From Citromicrobium bathyomarinum (GTDB lineage Bacteria; Pseudomonadota; Alphaproteobacteria; Sphingomonadales; Sphingomonadaceae), in assembly GCA_001306305.2 (NCBI GenBank), contig CP155577.1:2153501-2217500 (forward strand): 64,000 bases of DNA, given 5' to 3'. Under the pieces are notes generated by a model. That model was not told the origin of the DNA, did no database searches, and saw nothing but the letters and a program-made list of their open reading frames with translations. Below, piece by piece: positions 53,323 through 62,358 of the stretch. How positions within the stretch are numbered: the stretch's first letter is position 1; the number at the start of each line of letters is the position of its first letter. The position numbers and the translations under genes are program-made.

Positions 53323-55776
53323 ATGAGTGGGGGTTCTTCGATCAGAGTAGTCGGCAAGGACACGGCGGAGCCAAAGGCGGAGGATGCCGCGCGCCCTCCC
53401 CGCGAACCGGTCACTTTTCCGGACGAGGAATGGCTGGTGGACGAAGAGGATTCGCCTGCAGAACGCATGCCCCGCATCGCCAGCCCGCTGGTCACTGCCA
53501 TTGCGCTGATCGCACTGGCCGGGTGGACCGCGCTGTTCGTGATCGCGCGCGGGCCCGACAGTTTCACCCGGATGGCCCCGGGCATGTGGGCCGATGCGAT
53601 CATCGCATGGTCCGTCCCCGCCCTTCTGATCGCCTTCGTATGGTTCGCCGCGAGCCAGCGCATGGGCCGCCAGAGCGCGCGCTTCCGGGCGACCGCCCGC
53701 GCTGCTGCGGTGGATATTGCGGAACTCGAAACCCGGCTGACCGCGATCAACCGCGAGCTGAGCCTGGCGCGCGAGTTCCTGACCCAGCAGACCCGCGAAC
53801 TGGAATCGCACGGCCGGGTCGCCGCCTCGCGCCTGTCGCAGAATGCCGACCGGATCGAAGCGCTGGTGGCCGAAAACGGCGAAGAGGTGGAGCGGATCGC
53901 CCGCGTTTCCGAAACCGCGCTGGCCAACATGGCCCGCCTGCGCGACGACCTGCCGGTGATCGCCAATGCCTCGCGCGATGCCGCCAACGCCGTCGGCTCG
54001 GCCGGAGAGCGCGCACAGGGGGCTCTCGACGGTCTGACAACGGGCCTCACCAAACTCAACGAATTCGGCGAAGCGGGTGAGCGGCATGTCGAGCATTTCC
54101 GCACCCAGGTCGACCGCACCCTGACCACTCTGGGCGACCGGGTCGCCGAACTCGAGGCAATGGCGGATGCGCGCTTCACCGCGCTGCGCGAACGTAGCGA
54201 GAGCTTCCGCGCGGATCTGGACGGTCGCGAAGTAGAGGCGCTGGCGGCGGCTCAGGGCCGGATCGACAAGCTTCGCGAACGCCTGACCGACGCGATCGGC
54301 GAGGTTCAGTCGATCGACGAGCATGCGATGGAATCGGCACAGGCACGGCTTGCCTCGCTGCGTGACGAGGCGGTGCGGATCGACGAGTCGATGAAGGAGC
54401 GGGATCGCGAATTTGTCGAGTGGGTCGACGCCCGGCGCACCCGGCTGGAAGAGATGGAGCGGCTGGCGCTTGCCTCGCTCGAAGACCGGCTCTCGGCGAT
54501 CGACACCGCGGTCGACGAACGGCGCGAAAAGCATGGCGAGATCGCCCGCGAAATTGCCGAAGCGGGCGACAGCACGGCCGAGCGGCTGGCCGAGGCGAGC
54601 GAGCGACTGGCCGAGATCGCCAGCACCACCGCATCCTCGCGCGACAATCTGCTCGAGGCCACGGACAATCTTGAGACCCGGCTCGGCAGCGGGCGCGAAG
54701 GGCTCGCCGCGCTCGGCACCACGCTGGACGAAGTGACCGAAGCCGGAGTGCGGCTGCTCGAACTGATCCAGGCAGGCGCCAAGCACAGCCGCGAAGTCCT
54801 GCCCACCGCGATGGAAGCCGCCGAGGCGCGCTTGCAGGCGCTGCGGGACAATTCCGAGAAGCTGCGCCGGACGATCGATGAAGGCGCCGAGAAGAGCGAG
54901 CGCCTGTCCGCCTACGTGATCGAGACCCGCGAGAAGGGGGAGGAGATCTTCTCCGTCGCCGACCGGATCGACGACCGGCTGGCCGAAACGCGCGAAAACA
55001 TGGCCGAGGGCATCACCGCGTTGCGCACCACGCTCGCGGCGCTCGACGAAGAGACCGGCGTGGTCGCACAGGCAACCAGCGAGCGTCTCGCCGAAGCGGT
55101 CTCGCAGCTCGAAACGACTGCCGAGAAGGCGCGCACGCTGCTGGCGGAGTATGCCGAGCGCGAAGGCGAGCAGCTCGGGACCAAGATCGGCGAAGAGGCG
55201 GCGCGTGCAGTGGGCGATGCGGTCCGCACGCAGGCGGACGAGGCGCTCGCGGAGCTGCGCGAAGCGACAGGGCGCTCCGCCGATGCGGCACGCGATGCCG
55301 CACGCCAGCTGCGCGATCAGCTGGCGCTGGTGAACGAGCTGGCAGGCAATCTCGAAAACCGCGTCTCGGTCGCGCGCGAGCGGGCCGAGGAGCAGGTCGA
55401 CAACGACTTCGCACGGCGCGTGGCGCTGATTACCGAAAGCCTCAATTCCAACGCGATCGACATCGCCAAGTCGCTATCCGGCGAGGTGTCCGACACCGCC
55501 TGGGCCAGCTATCTGCGCGGCGATCGCGGCGTGTTCACCCGGCGTGCGGTGCGCCTGCTCGACAATCGGCAGGCGCGCGAAATCGCCGAACTGTATGACG
55601 AGGATGCGGATTTCCGGAACAACGTGAACCGCTACATCCACGATTTCGAGGCGATGCTGCGCACGCTGCTGTCGACCCGCGACGGCAATGCGCTGGCGGT
55701 GACGCTGCTCGGTTCCGAAGTCGGCAAGCTCTATGTCGCGATGGCGCAGGCGCTGGAGCGGCTGCGGACCAGCTGA
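53323..55776 (+). CDS. Long coiled-coil inner-membrane protein, function unknown
   Basis: 817 residues. Acidic, Pro-rich N-terminus of about 50 residues, two membrane helices (about 54-75 and 90-110), then some 600 residues of heptad-rich helix (repeated LERLAE, RLAEIA, LRDNSEKLR, RLAEAVSQLE) and a conserved-looking globular end with WASYLRGDRGVFTRRAVRLLDN and EIAELYDEDADFRNNVNRYIHDFEAMLR. No HAMP or methyl-accepting hairpin. I recognise no named family; similar proteins are annotated only as hypothetical or ATPase-like in sphingomonads. A structural, envelope or polarity role is possible. Confidence 0.8.
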   Translation: MSGGSSIRVVGKDTAEPKAEDAARPPREPVTFPDEEWLVDEEDSPAERMPRIASPLVTAIALIALAGWTALFVIARGPDSFTRMAPGMWADAIIAWSVPALLIAFVWFAASQRMGRQSARFRATARAAAVDIAELETRLTAINRELSLAREFLTQQTRELESHGRVAASRLSQNADRIEALVAENGEEVERIARVSETALANMARLRDDLPVIANASRDAANAVGSAGERAQGALDGLTTGLTKLNEFGEAGERHVEHFRTQVDRTLTTLGDRVAELEAMADARFTALRERSESFRADLDGREVEALAAAQGRIDKLRERLTDAIGEVQSIDEHAMESAQARLASLRDEAVRIDESMKERDREFVEWVDARRTRLEEMERLALASLEDRLSAIDTAVDERREKHGEIAREIAEAGDSTAERLAEASERLAEIASTTASSRDNLLEATDNLETRLGSGREGLAALGTTLDEVTEAGVRLLELIQAGAKHSREVLPTAMEAAEARLQALRDNSEKLRRTIDEGAEKSERLSAYVIETREKGEEIFSVADRIDDRLAETRENMAEGITALRTTLAALDEETGVVAQATSERLAEAVSQLETTAEKARTLLAEYAEREGEQLGTKIGEEAARAVGDAVRTQADEALAELREATGRSADAARDAARQLRDQLALVNELAGNLENRVSVARERAEEQVDNDFARRVALITESLNSNAIDIAKSLSGEVSDTAWASYLRGDRGVFTRRAVRLLDNRQAREIAELYDEDADFRNNVNRYIHDFEAMLRTLLSTRDGNALAVTLLGSEVGKLYVAMAQALERLRTS

Positions 55777-55782
55777 GGCTGC

Positions 55783-55809
55783 TGGGGGGGCAGGTCGCCC
55801 CGCCCCCCA
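55783..55809. terminator. Hairpin between convergent genes, weak terminator
   Basis: TGGGGGG and CCCCCCA pair across 13 bases between the coiled-coil gene and the DUF1467 gene. No T run on either strand. Confidence 0.3.
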
Positions 55810-55818
55810 TGGATAGCG

Positions 55819-56100
55819 TTATGCGCCCCGCTGGCTGGGTGGCAGCATGAAGTCGAACATGTCGCGGGTCACCCAGCCATGCTCCCAGTTCAGCACCCAC
55901 ACGGCGGTCAGCACCGCGGCGATCACCGACGCGCGCAGCGCCAGTCTGCCGGGACGGAAATTGGCCGGCGCGCTTTCCGCCTGTCCGGGAACGAGGTCCA
56001 GCCCCATCTCCTCGTGCGTGCGCACGCCGAAGGGCAGCATCGTGAACGCGACGAATATCCACATCAGGAAATAGATCGCGACGATCGACCAGAAACCCAT
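55819..56100 (-). CDS. DUF1467-family membrane protein
   Basis: 93 residues with two membrane helices (SIVAIYFLMWIFVAFTMLPFGV and LALRASVIAAVLTAVWVLNW) and the conserved FGVRTHEEMG between them, diagnostic of DUF1467. Function unknown; conserved in alphaproteobacteria next to rnj, from which it is separated by 14 bases. Confidence 0.93.
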   Translation of the reverse strand: MGFWSIVAIYFLMWIFVAFTMLPFGVRTHEEMGLDLVPGQAESAPANFRPGRLALRASVIAAVLTAVWVLNWEHGWVTRDMFDFMLPPSQRGA

Positions 56101-56114
56101 CGTGTTGCCCTCCC

Positions 56115-57764
56115 TCAGGCCTCCGGAATGACGACCTGAACCTGCGGGCGCTTGCCCGACCAGCGATTGGCGGCGCGGCGCGCGGCGAGGCGCGCGGCTT
56201 CTTGCCGGGCACCTGCATCCTTCGCGTCGCGGCCGCGCAGGCGGCGCAAGGCCTCCTTCACGTCACGGGTAGCCTCGGCGACGAAGTCGGGGAAATCCTC
56301 GTCCAGCGGCAGGCCCAGCGCGCGGATCGTCACATCGTCACGGCCCGTTACGACCACCACCAGCACGCCGTCGCGCGATAGCCTGCGGCGCTCGGTAACC
56401 GCACTGCCATCGGCTGGCACGATCAGATCTCCATCGAGCACGAGACGCCCGGTGGGCACCCTGCCGATCTTGCCCGGCTCGCCCGGCGCGAGGCTCACGA
56501 TGTCGCCATTCTTCTGGAACACCGCGTGCGGGATGCCTTCAGCAAGACCAAGCCGCGCCTGTTCCTGCATATGGCGGATCTCACCATGTACCGGCACCAG
56601 CACTTCGGGCTGCAGCCATTCATAAAGCGCCTGCAGTTCGGGCCGCCCGGGGTGGCCGGAGACGTGGATCATGCTCTGCCGGTCGGTCACCATCTCGATC
56701 CCGCGTTCGGCCAGCTGGTTCATGATCTTGCCGATCGCGATCTCGTTGCCGGGGATCTGGCGGCTGGAAAACAGCACCACATCGCCGCGAGCCAGCTCCA
56801 GCGGATGGTTCTTGTCCGCCATGCGGCCCAGCGCAGCGCGCGGCTCGCCCTGCCCGCCGGTCGCCACGATCAGAACCTTGCCGCGCGGCAGGTTCATCGC
56901 GGTGTCCCAGTCGATCGGCTGGGGGAAATCGGTCAGGTAGCCGCAGCCTTGCGACACCTCCAAAATGCGTTCGAGCGAGCGCCCGGCGATCACCAGCTCG
57001 CGCCCCGTCTCCTTGGCGATCTCGCCCAGCGTGTGCAGCCGCGCGACGTTGGAGGCGAAGGTCGTCACCACCACGCGCCTGTCGGGCCAGTTCTGCACTT
57101 CCTCCAGCAGGCCTTTGAAGACCGCCCCTTCGGAGCCGCTCTCGTTCGGGTTGAAGACGTTGGTGCTGTCGCACACCAGCGCGAGCACGCCATCCTCGCC
57201 GATCGCGCGCAGCTCTTCCTCGGTGGTCGGCTCGCCGATGATCGGATCTTCGTCCAGCTTCCAGTCGCCGGTGTGGAAGACCTTGCCGTAAGGCGTGTCG
57301 ATCAGCAGCGCGTTGCCCTCTGCGATCGAGTGGGCGAGCGGGAGGTAGCGGATGCCGAAAGGCCCGATCTGCATATCCTGGTCGCCTTCGCGCACGATAT
57401 GCAGCGGCACCTCGTCGACCAGATCGGCTTCCTTCAGCTTGCGTCGCACCAGTTCCGCAGTGAACGGCGTCGCGTAGAGCGGCACGCCAAGGTCGGCCGC
57501 GAAGTACGGCACGGCACCGATATGGTCCTCGTGCGCATGGGTCAGGACGATGCCGAGCAGGTCCTTCGTCCGTTCCTCGATAAATTCGAGATCCGCGAAA
57601 ACCAGTTCGATGCCAGGGTATTCATTGGCGCCGAAGGTCATCCCCAGATCGACCATCAGCCATTTGCCGTCGCAGCCATAGAGGTTGACGTTCATCCCGA
57701 TTTCGCCCGAGCCGCCAAGGGCAAGGAACAGGAGTTCGTTCTCCGGCTTGAAGTTCTTTTTCAT
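56115..57764 (-). CDS. rnj: Ribonuclease J
   Basis: 549 residues, metallo-beta-lactamase/beta-CASP RNase. LFLALGGSGEIGMNVNLYG start, metal site LTHAHEDHIGAVPYF, FHTGDWKLDEDP, beta-CASP core with CDSTNVFNP and HVSGHPGRPELQALYEWLQPEVLVPVHGE. Dual endo/5'-exonuclease for rRNA maturation and mRNA decay. Starts one base from the coaX stop, so they share a transcript. Confidence 0.96.
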   Translation of the reverse strand: MKKNFKPENELLFLALGGSGEIGMNVNLYGCDGKWLMVDLGMTFGANEYPGIELVFADLEFIEERTKDLLGIVLTHAHEDHIGAVPYFAADLGVPLYATPFTAELVRRKLKEADLVDEVPLHIVREGDQDMQIGPFGIRYLPLAHSIAEGNALLIDTPYGKVFHTGDWKLDEDPIIGEPTTEEELRAIGEDGVLALVCDSTNVFNPNESGSEGAVFKGLLEEVQNWPDRRVVVTTFASNVARLHTLGEIAKETGRELVIAGRSLERILEVSQGCGYLTDFPQPIDWDTAMNLPRGKVLIVATGGQGEPRAALGRMADKNHPLELARGDVVLFSSRQIPGNEIAIGKIMNQLAERGIEMVTDRQSMIHVSGHPGRPELQALYEWLQPEVLVPVHGEIRHMQEQARLGLAEGIPHAVFQKNGDIVSLAPGEPGKIGRVPTGRLVLDGDLIVPADGSAVTERRRLSRDGVLVVVVTGRDDVTIRALGLPLDEDFPDFVAEATRDVKEALRRLRGRDAKDAGARQEAARLAARRAANRWSGKRPQVQVVIPEA

Positions 57765-57765
57765 G

Positions 57766-58548
57766 CTATCCTTTGTCGACCGTGCGCCGGGCCAGCAGGT
57801 GCAGGCCGCGCAGCGTCAGGTCGGTGTCTACGACATCAAATATGTCGGTATGGTCGTCGAACAAGACCGAGAGGCCGCCGGTGGCGACCACCTTGGTCGG
57901 GCGACCGATCTCTTTCTTCATCCGCGCGATCAGGCCTTCCATCATCGCGACGTAGCCCCAGAACACGCCGATCAGCATCTGATCCTCGGTATTGCGCCCG
58001 ATAACGCTGTCCGTATCGGGGGCGTGGATCGCGATGCGCGGAAGCTTGGCGGTCTTGCCCACCAGCGCGTCGAGCGACAGATTTATTCCCGGTGCGATGA
58101 TCCCGCCCTTGTAGGCACCGTTGAAATCGACCGCTTCGAACTTGGTCGCGGTGCCGAAATCGACCACGATCAGGTCGCCGCCGACCAGCGAATGGGCCGC
58201 AATGCAGTTGAGCGCGCGGTCTGCACCCAGCGAACTGGGAAGATCGACGTCGATCTCGAAATTCCACGCCGCCTCGCCCTGCCCGGCGATGATCGGGGTA
58301 ATGCCGAAATATTTCTCGCACAGCACGGTAAGGTTGTGGTCCGCACGCGGGACGACCGAGCCGAAGATGATATGCGTAATCTCTTCGCGGGCAACGCCTT
58401 CGATGCCGAGCAGCTGGAACAGCCAAACCGCGTATTCGTCGCCCGTGCGCCGCCCATCGGTCGAGATGCGCCAACGCGCGCGCAAATCATCCCCATCGAA
58501 CAGCGCGAAGACGAGGTTGGTATTTCCGACATCGATCGCGAGAAGCAT
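57766..58548 (-). CDS. coaX: Type III pantothenate kinase
   Basis: 260 residues, ASKHA fold. [19 protein letters not shown] (phosphate 1), [14 protein letters not shown] with the catalytic Asp, [15 protein letters not shown] and [14 protein letters not shown]. First step of coenzyme A synthesis. Three bases after birA and one before rnj. Confidence 0.97.
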   Translation of the reverse strand: MLLAIDVGNTNLVFALFDGDDLRARWRISTDGRRTGDEYAVWLFQLLGIEGVAREEITHIIFGSVVPRADHNLTVLCEKYFGITPIIAGQGEAAWNFEIDVDLPSSLGADRALNCIAAHSLVGGDLIVVDFGTATKFEAVDFNGAYKGGIIAPGINLSLDALVGKTAKLPRIAIHAPDTDSVIGRNTEDQMLIGVFWGYVAMMEGLIARMKKEIGRPTKVVATGGLSVLFDDHTDIFDVVDTDLTLRGLHLLARRTVDKG

Positions 58549-58551
58549 CGG

Positions 58552-59271
58552 CTACCTTTCCGCCAAGATCACATCGCCTGCGTGAATGACACGCAAGGCC
58601 CCATCCTCCAAGCGCAGTCGCATCGAACCATCCGGTTCAAGCCCATCGAACAGGCCGTGGACGCGCCCGCCATCGGGTTCATGTACGCTCACCTGCGTGC
58701 CGCGCGGGGTGCCCGCTGCGATCCAGCTGCGTAACAGCGGTTCCAGGCCGTAAGTCCGCCAGCGCTCCAGCTCGGTCGCGAAGTGCGCAGCGAGGCTGCT
58801 GGCGAAGGCATCACGATCGGGAGCGGGCCCGAAAGCGCTCAAGGCGCGCGTCTTCCGGTCGGGCAGATCGGGCGCGGCGACCAGATTGACGCCGATGCCG
58901 ATCACCACCGCATCGCCCTGCGCTTCGAGCAGGATACCAGAAAGCTTGGCATTTCCAACCAGCACGTCATTGGGCCACTTGAGGCGCAAGGTGCAGTCGG
59001 CCGCGTTGACCACGCCCTGAACCGCCTCGAAAAGGGCAACCCCGGCGAGCAGCGACAGCGTGTGTGCAGGCGGCTGTCCGGGCAAAAGACGCACGATCGT
59101 GGAGCCCATGAAGTTGCCGTGGCCGTCATGCCAGCCACGGCCCTGCCTGCCCCGCCCTGATACCTGCCGGTCGGCGACCAGCCAGTCCCCTTCGCGCACG
59201 GCTTCGCCGGCGCGCAGCGCGCTGAGCAGGTCGGCATTGGTCGAGCCGGTTTCGGGTACGGTCCGTATCAA
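58552..59271 (-). CDS. birA: Biotin-[acetyl-CoA-carboxylase] ligase (no DNA-binding domain)
   Basis: 239 residues. GSTNADLL, VADRQVSGRGRQGRGWHD, LRLKWPNDVLVGNAKLSGILLE and the C-terminal SH3-like part are present. The N-terminal winged helix of E. coli BirA is absent, so it is a monofunctional ligase. The start appears to be TTG at 59271, since no ATG or GTG lies between the nuoN stop and the conserved GSTN. Part of the nuo-birA-coaX-rnj set. Confidence 0.93.
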   Translation of the reverse strand: MIRTVPETGSTNADLLSALRAGEAVREGDWLVADRQVSGRGRQGRGWHDGHGNFMGSTIVRLLPGQPPAHTLSLLAGVALFEAVQGVVNAADCTLRLKWPNDVLVGNAKLSGILLEAQGDAVVIGIGVNLVAAPDLPDRKTRALSAFGPAPDRDAFASSLAAHFATELERWRTYGLEPLLRSWIAAGTPRGTQVSVHEPDGGRVHGLFDGLEPDGSMRLRLEDGALRVIHAGDVILAER

Positions 59272-59296
59272 GACGTCGCGCCGGGCATTCGCGGGC

Positions 59297-60760
59297 TCAG
59301 ACGCCCGGGAACAGGCCCGCCGCCGCCGTATCGGTCATCGCCTGCAGTCCGCGGGTCAGCAGGAAGCCGAGCGGCGAGATCAGGAGGGTGCAGATGATCA
59401 GGATCGCCCAATGCGCCGCGCTGCCACCCTTGGTGGCGCGGCCTACCGGCTCCTCGAAATACATCACCTTGACGAACTTGATGTAATAGAACGCGCCGAT
59501 CACGCTCGCCGCGATGCCGATCACTGCCAGCGGGACCAAGCCGGCCTGGATCGCAGCGTTGAACACCTCGACCTTGGCCCAGAAGCCCAGCAGCGGCGGA
59601 ATTCCGGCGAGGCTGAACATCAGCGCCAGCAGACACAGCGCGATGCCGGGGCGCGTGCTGGAAAGACCGGCGATATCCTCGAAAGTTTCCAGGTTCTCAC
59701 CCTCGCCATTACGCAGCATCAACACCGCGACGAAGCTGCCGAGCGACATCACCACATACGTCGTCAGATAGAACAGCATCGCGCTCGCCCCTTCGACCGT
59801 CGCCGCGGCGAGGCCGATCAGGATGAAGCCGACATTGTTGATCGAGGAATAGGCGAGCAGCCGCTTCAGATTGTTCTGCCCGATCGCTCCGAGCGCACCC
59901 ACAATGATCGAGGCGAGCGCGGCGAAGATCACGATCTGCCGCCAGGCATCGGCCTGCGAACCGAACGCGTCGAGCGCGACGCGCGCGGTCAGCGCGACCG
60001 CTGCCACCTTGGGCGCGGTGGCGAAGAAGGTCGTCACCGGGGTCGGCGCGCCCTGGTAAACGTCCGGGGTCCACATGTGGAACGGCACGGCGGAAATCTT
60101 GAACGCCAGACCTGCCAGCACGAAGATCAGCCCGAACAGCGCACCGGTGGAAAGCCCCGCTTCCTGCGCCGCGCGGATGCCGGCGAAGCTGGTCGTGCCG
60201 GTGAAGCCGTAGGTAAGGCTCATCCCGTAGAGCAGAATGCCGCTGGCAAGCGCACCGAGGACGAAATACTTGAGCCCCGCCTCCGCCGAACGGCTGTCGT
60301 TACGCAGGAAGCTGGCGAGCACATAGGCCGCGAGGCTGTTGAGTTCGAGCCCGATATAGAGCGTCATCAGATCGGTCGCGGAGACCATGATGCTCATGCC
60401 CAGCGTGGCGAACAGCACCAGCACCGGATATTCGGGCTTCATCGCGCGCCGCTGGTTGAAGAAGCCGGGCGCGATCATCAGGCAGCCGATCGCCGCTAGA
60501 TAGACCAGCAGCTTTGCGAAAGCGGAGAAAGAGTCGGCGCTGATCTGGCCGTAAAACGCGGTCGCAGCCTCGCCCTCGACACCATTCGCCAGCGTCGGAA
60601 TGACAAGACAGCCAGCCGCGCCGATTGCCACTGCGGCAAGGATCGAGACCAGGCGGCTCGCCTTCTCACCGCCAAACGCGGCAATCATAAGCAGCACCAG
60701 GCCGGAACCGGTCAGGAGCAGCTCGGGAATGATCCGGCCAAAGGAAGTTGCGTAATCCAT
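59297..60760 (-). CDS. nuoN: NADH-quinone oxidoreductase subunit N
   Basis: 487 residues, about 14 membrane helices, antiporter-like subunit of complex I. PEYPVLVLFATLGMSIMVSATDLMTLYIGLELNSLAAYVLASF, KYFVLGALASGILLYGMSL and AYSSINNVGFILIGL (conserved Lys upstream in NNLKRLLAYSS). Pumps protons in the membrane arm. ATG overlaps the nuoM stop by one base (TAATG). Confidence 0.97.
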   Translation of the reverse strand: MDYATSFGRIIPELLLTGSGLVLLMIAAFGGEKASRLVSILAAVAIGAAGCLVIPTLANGVEGEAATAFYGQISADSFSAFAKLLVYLAAIGCLMIAPGFFNQRRAMKPEYPVLVLFATLGMSIMVSATDLMTLYIGLELNSLAAYVLASFLRNDSRSAEAGLKYFVLGALASGILLYGMSLTYGFTGTTSFAGIRAAQEAGLSTGALFGLIFVLAGLAFKISAVPFHMWTPDVYQGAPTPVTTFFATAPKVAAVALTARVALDAFGSQADAWRQIVIFAALASIIVGALGAIGQNNLKRLLAYSSINNVGFILIGLAAATVEGASAMLFYLTTYVVMSLGSFVAVLMLRNGEGENLETFEDIAGLSSTRPGIALCLLALMFSLAGIPPLLGFWAKVEVFNAAIQAGLVPLAVIGIAASVIGAFYYIKFVKVMYFEEPVGRATKGGSAAHWAILIICTLLISPLGFLLTRGLQAMTDTAAAGLFPGV

Positions 60761-62358
60761 TAGTGTTCGGCCCCTTCAGAGCCGCCTTCTTCCGCAGCGC
60801 CGTGTTCACCTTCGGCACCATGGCCGCTGCCATGTTCGCCTGCCATGTAGTTGGCCGCATGTTCGTTGGGCGTTCCTGCCACCAGCATCGCATCACCTGC
60901 CGGAGTGGCACGCGCGATCCGGGCTTCGATGGCCGCAATGTCGCTGCGCATCGGAGCAAGGAAGCTCTCGGGATAGACACCCATCCACAGAACCGCCGCC
61001 GCCACCGGTGCCAGCATCAGCCATTCGCGTGCGTTCATATCCGGCATCGCGGCGGCATCGGCGTTCTTCTGTTCACCGAAGACCACCCGGCGGTAGAGAT
61101 ACAGCATGTACCCCGCGCCAAGGATGATGCCGGTGGTCAGCACGAACGTCGTGGTGCTGGACATCTGGTAGATACCCGCAAGGCTGATGAACTCGGCGAC
61201 GAACCCGCTGGTCCCCGGCAGGCCGATGCTCGCCATCGTAAACAGCAGGAAGAACAGCGCGTAGCGCGGCATGTTGGTGGCAAGGCCGCCGTAGCGGGCG
61301 ATCTCACGCGTGTGCAGCCGGTCGTAGATCACGCCCACGCACAGGAACAGCGCGCCCGAGACGAGGCCGTGCGACAGCATCATCACCATCGCGCCCTCGA
61401 TCCCTTGAGAATTGAACGCGAACAGGCCCGCGGTCACGATCGCCATGTGCGCGACGGACGAATAGGCGATCAGCTTCTTCATGTCGTGCTGGACCAGCGC
61501 GATCAGGCTGGTGACCACCACCGCGATCATGCTGAGACCGAACACCAGCCACACGAACTGCGCGGATGCCTCGGGGAACATCGGCAGGCTGAAACGGATG
61601 AAGCCGTAGCCGCCCAGCTTCAGCAGCACGCCCGCGAGGATGACCGAACCGGCGGTCGGCGCCTGAACGTGCGCGGCGGGCAACCAGGTGTGGACCGGCC
61701 ACATCGGCATCTTCACCGCGAAGCTGGCGAAGAAGGCCAGCCAGAGCCACGTCTGCGCTTCCGGCGGGAAGTCGTATTGCAGCAGCACGGGGATCAAGCT
61801 GGTGCCCGCTTCCTGGATCATCCACAGCATCGCGATCAGCATCACGACCGAGCCGAGCAGCGTGTAGAGGAAGAACTTGAAGCTGGCGTAGATCCGGTCG
61901 TCGCCGCCCCAGATGCCGATGATCAGGTACATCGGGATCAGGCCGGCTTCGAAGAAGATGTAGAACAGCAGGATGTCCTGCGCGGCGAACACGCCGATCA
62001 TCAGCAGTTCCATGATCAGGAACGCGGCCATGTATTCGCCGACGCGCTTGGTCACGCTGGTCCAGCTCGCAAGGATGCAGATCGGCATCAGGAACACGCT
62101 GAGCATGATCAGCATCAGGGCGATGCCATCGATGCCGAGCGCATATTCGAACCCGGCGAACAGGTTCGCGCGCTCGGTAAACTGCCATTGCGCGCCGCCG
62201 ATGTCGAAATTGAGCCAGAGCATAATGCCCAGCACCAGATCGATCAGCGTGGCGATCAGCGCGACCCAGCGAGCGGTCGACGCGTTGACGAACATGCACA
62301 GCACCGCACCGACCAGCGGCACCAGCAGCATCAGCGAAAGGATTGGGAAGCCCTCCAT
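60760..62358 (-). CDS. nuoM: NADH-quinone oxidoreductase subunit M
   Basis: 532 residues, polytopic. FFEAGLIPMYLIIGIWGG (essential Glu), FFASFAVKMPMWPVHTWLPAAHVQAPTAGSVILAGVLLKLGGYG and HDMKKLIAYSSVAHM are family marks. The C-terminus carries an Ala/Gly/His/Glu-rich low-complexity tail (about 50 residues) beyond the usual end. One-base overlaps with nuoL and nuoN. Confidence 0.97.
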   Translation of the reverse strand: MEGFPILSLMLLVPLVGAVLCMFVNASTARWVALIATLIDLVLGIMLWLNFDIGGAQWQFTERANLFAGFEYALGIDGIALMLIMLSVFLMPICILASWTSVTKRVGEYMAAFLIMELLMIGVFAAQDILLFYIFFEAGLIPMYLIIGIWGGDDRIYASFKFFLYTLLGSVVMLIAMLWMIQEAGTSLIPVLLQYDFPPEAQTWLWLAFFASFAVKMPMWPVHTWLPAAHVQAPTAGSVILAGVLLKLGGYGFIRFSLPMFPEASAQFVWLVFGLSMIAVVVTSLIALVQHDMKKLIAYSSVAHMAIVTAGLFAFNSQGIEGAMVMMLSHGLVSGALFLCVGVIYDRLHTREIARYGGLATNMPRYALFFLLFTMASIGLPGTSGFVAEFISLAGIYQMSSTTTFVLTTGIILGAGYMLYLYRRVVFGEQKNADAAAMPDMNAREWLMLAPVAAAVLWMGVYPESFLAPMRSDIAAIEARIARATPAGDAMLVAGTPNEHAANYMAGEHGSGHGAEGEHGAAEEGGSEGAEH

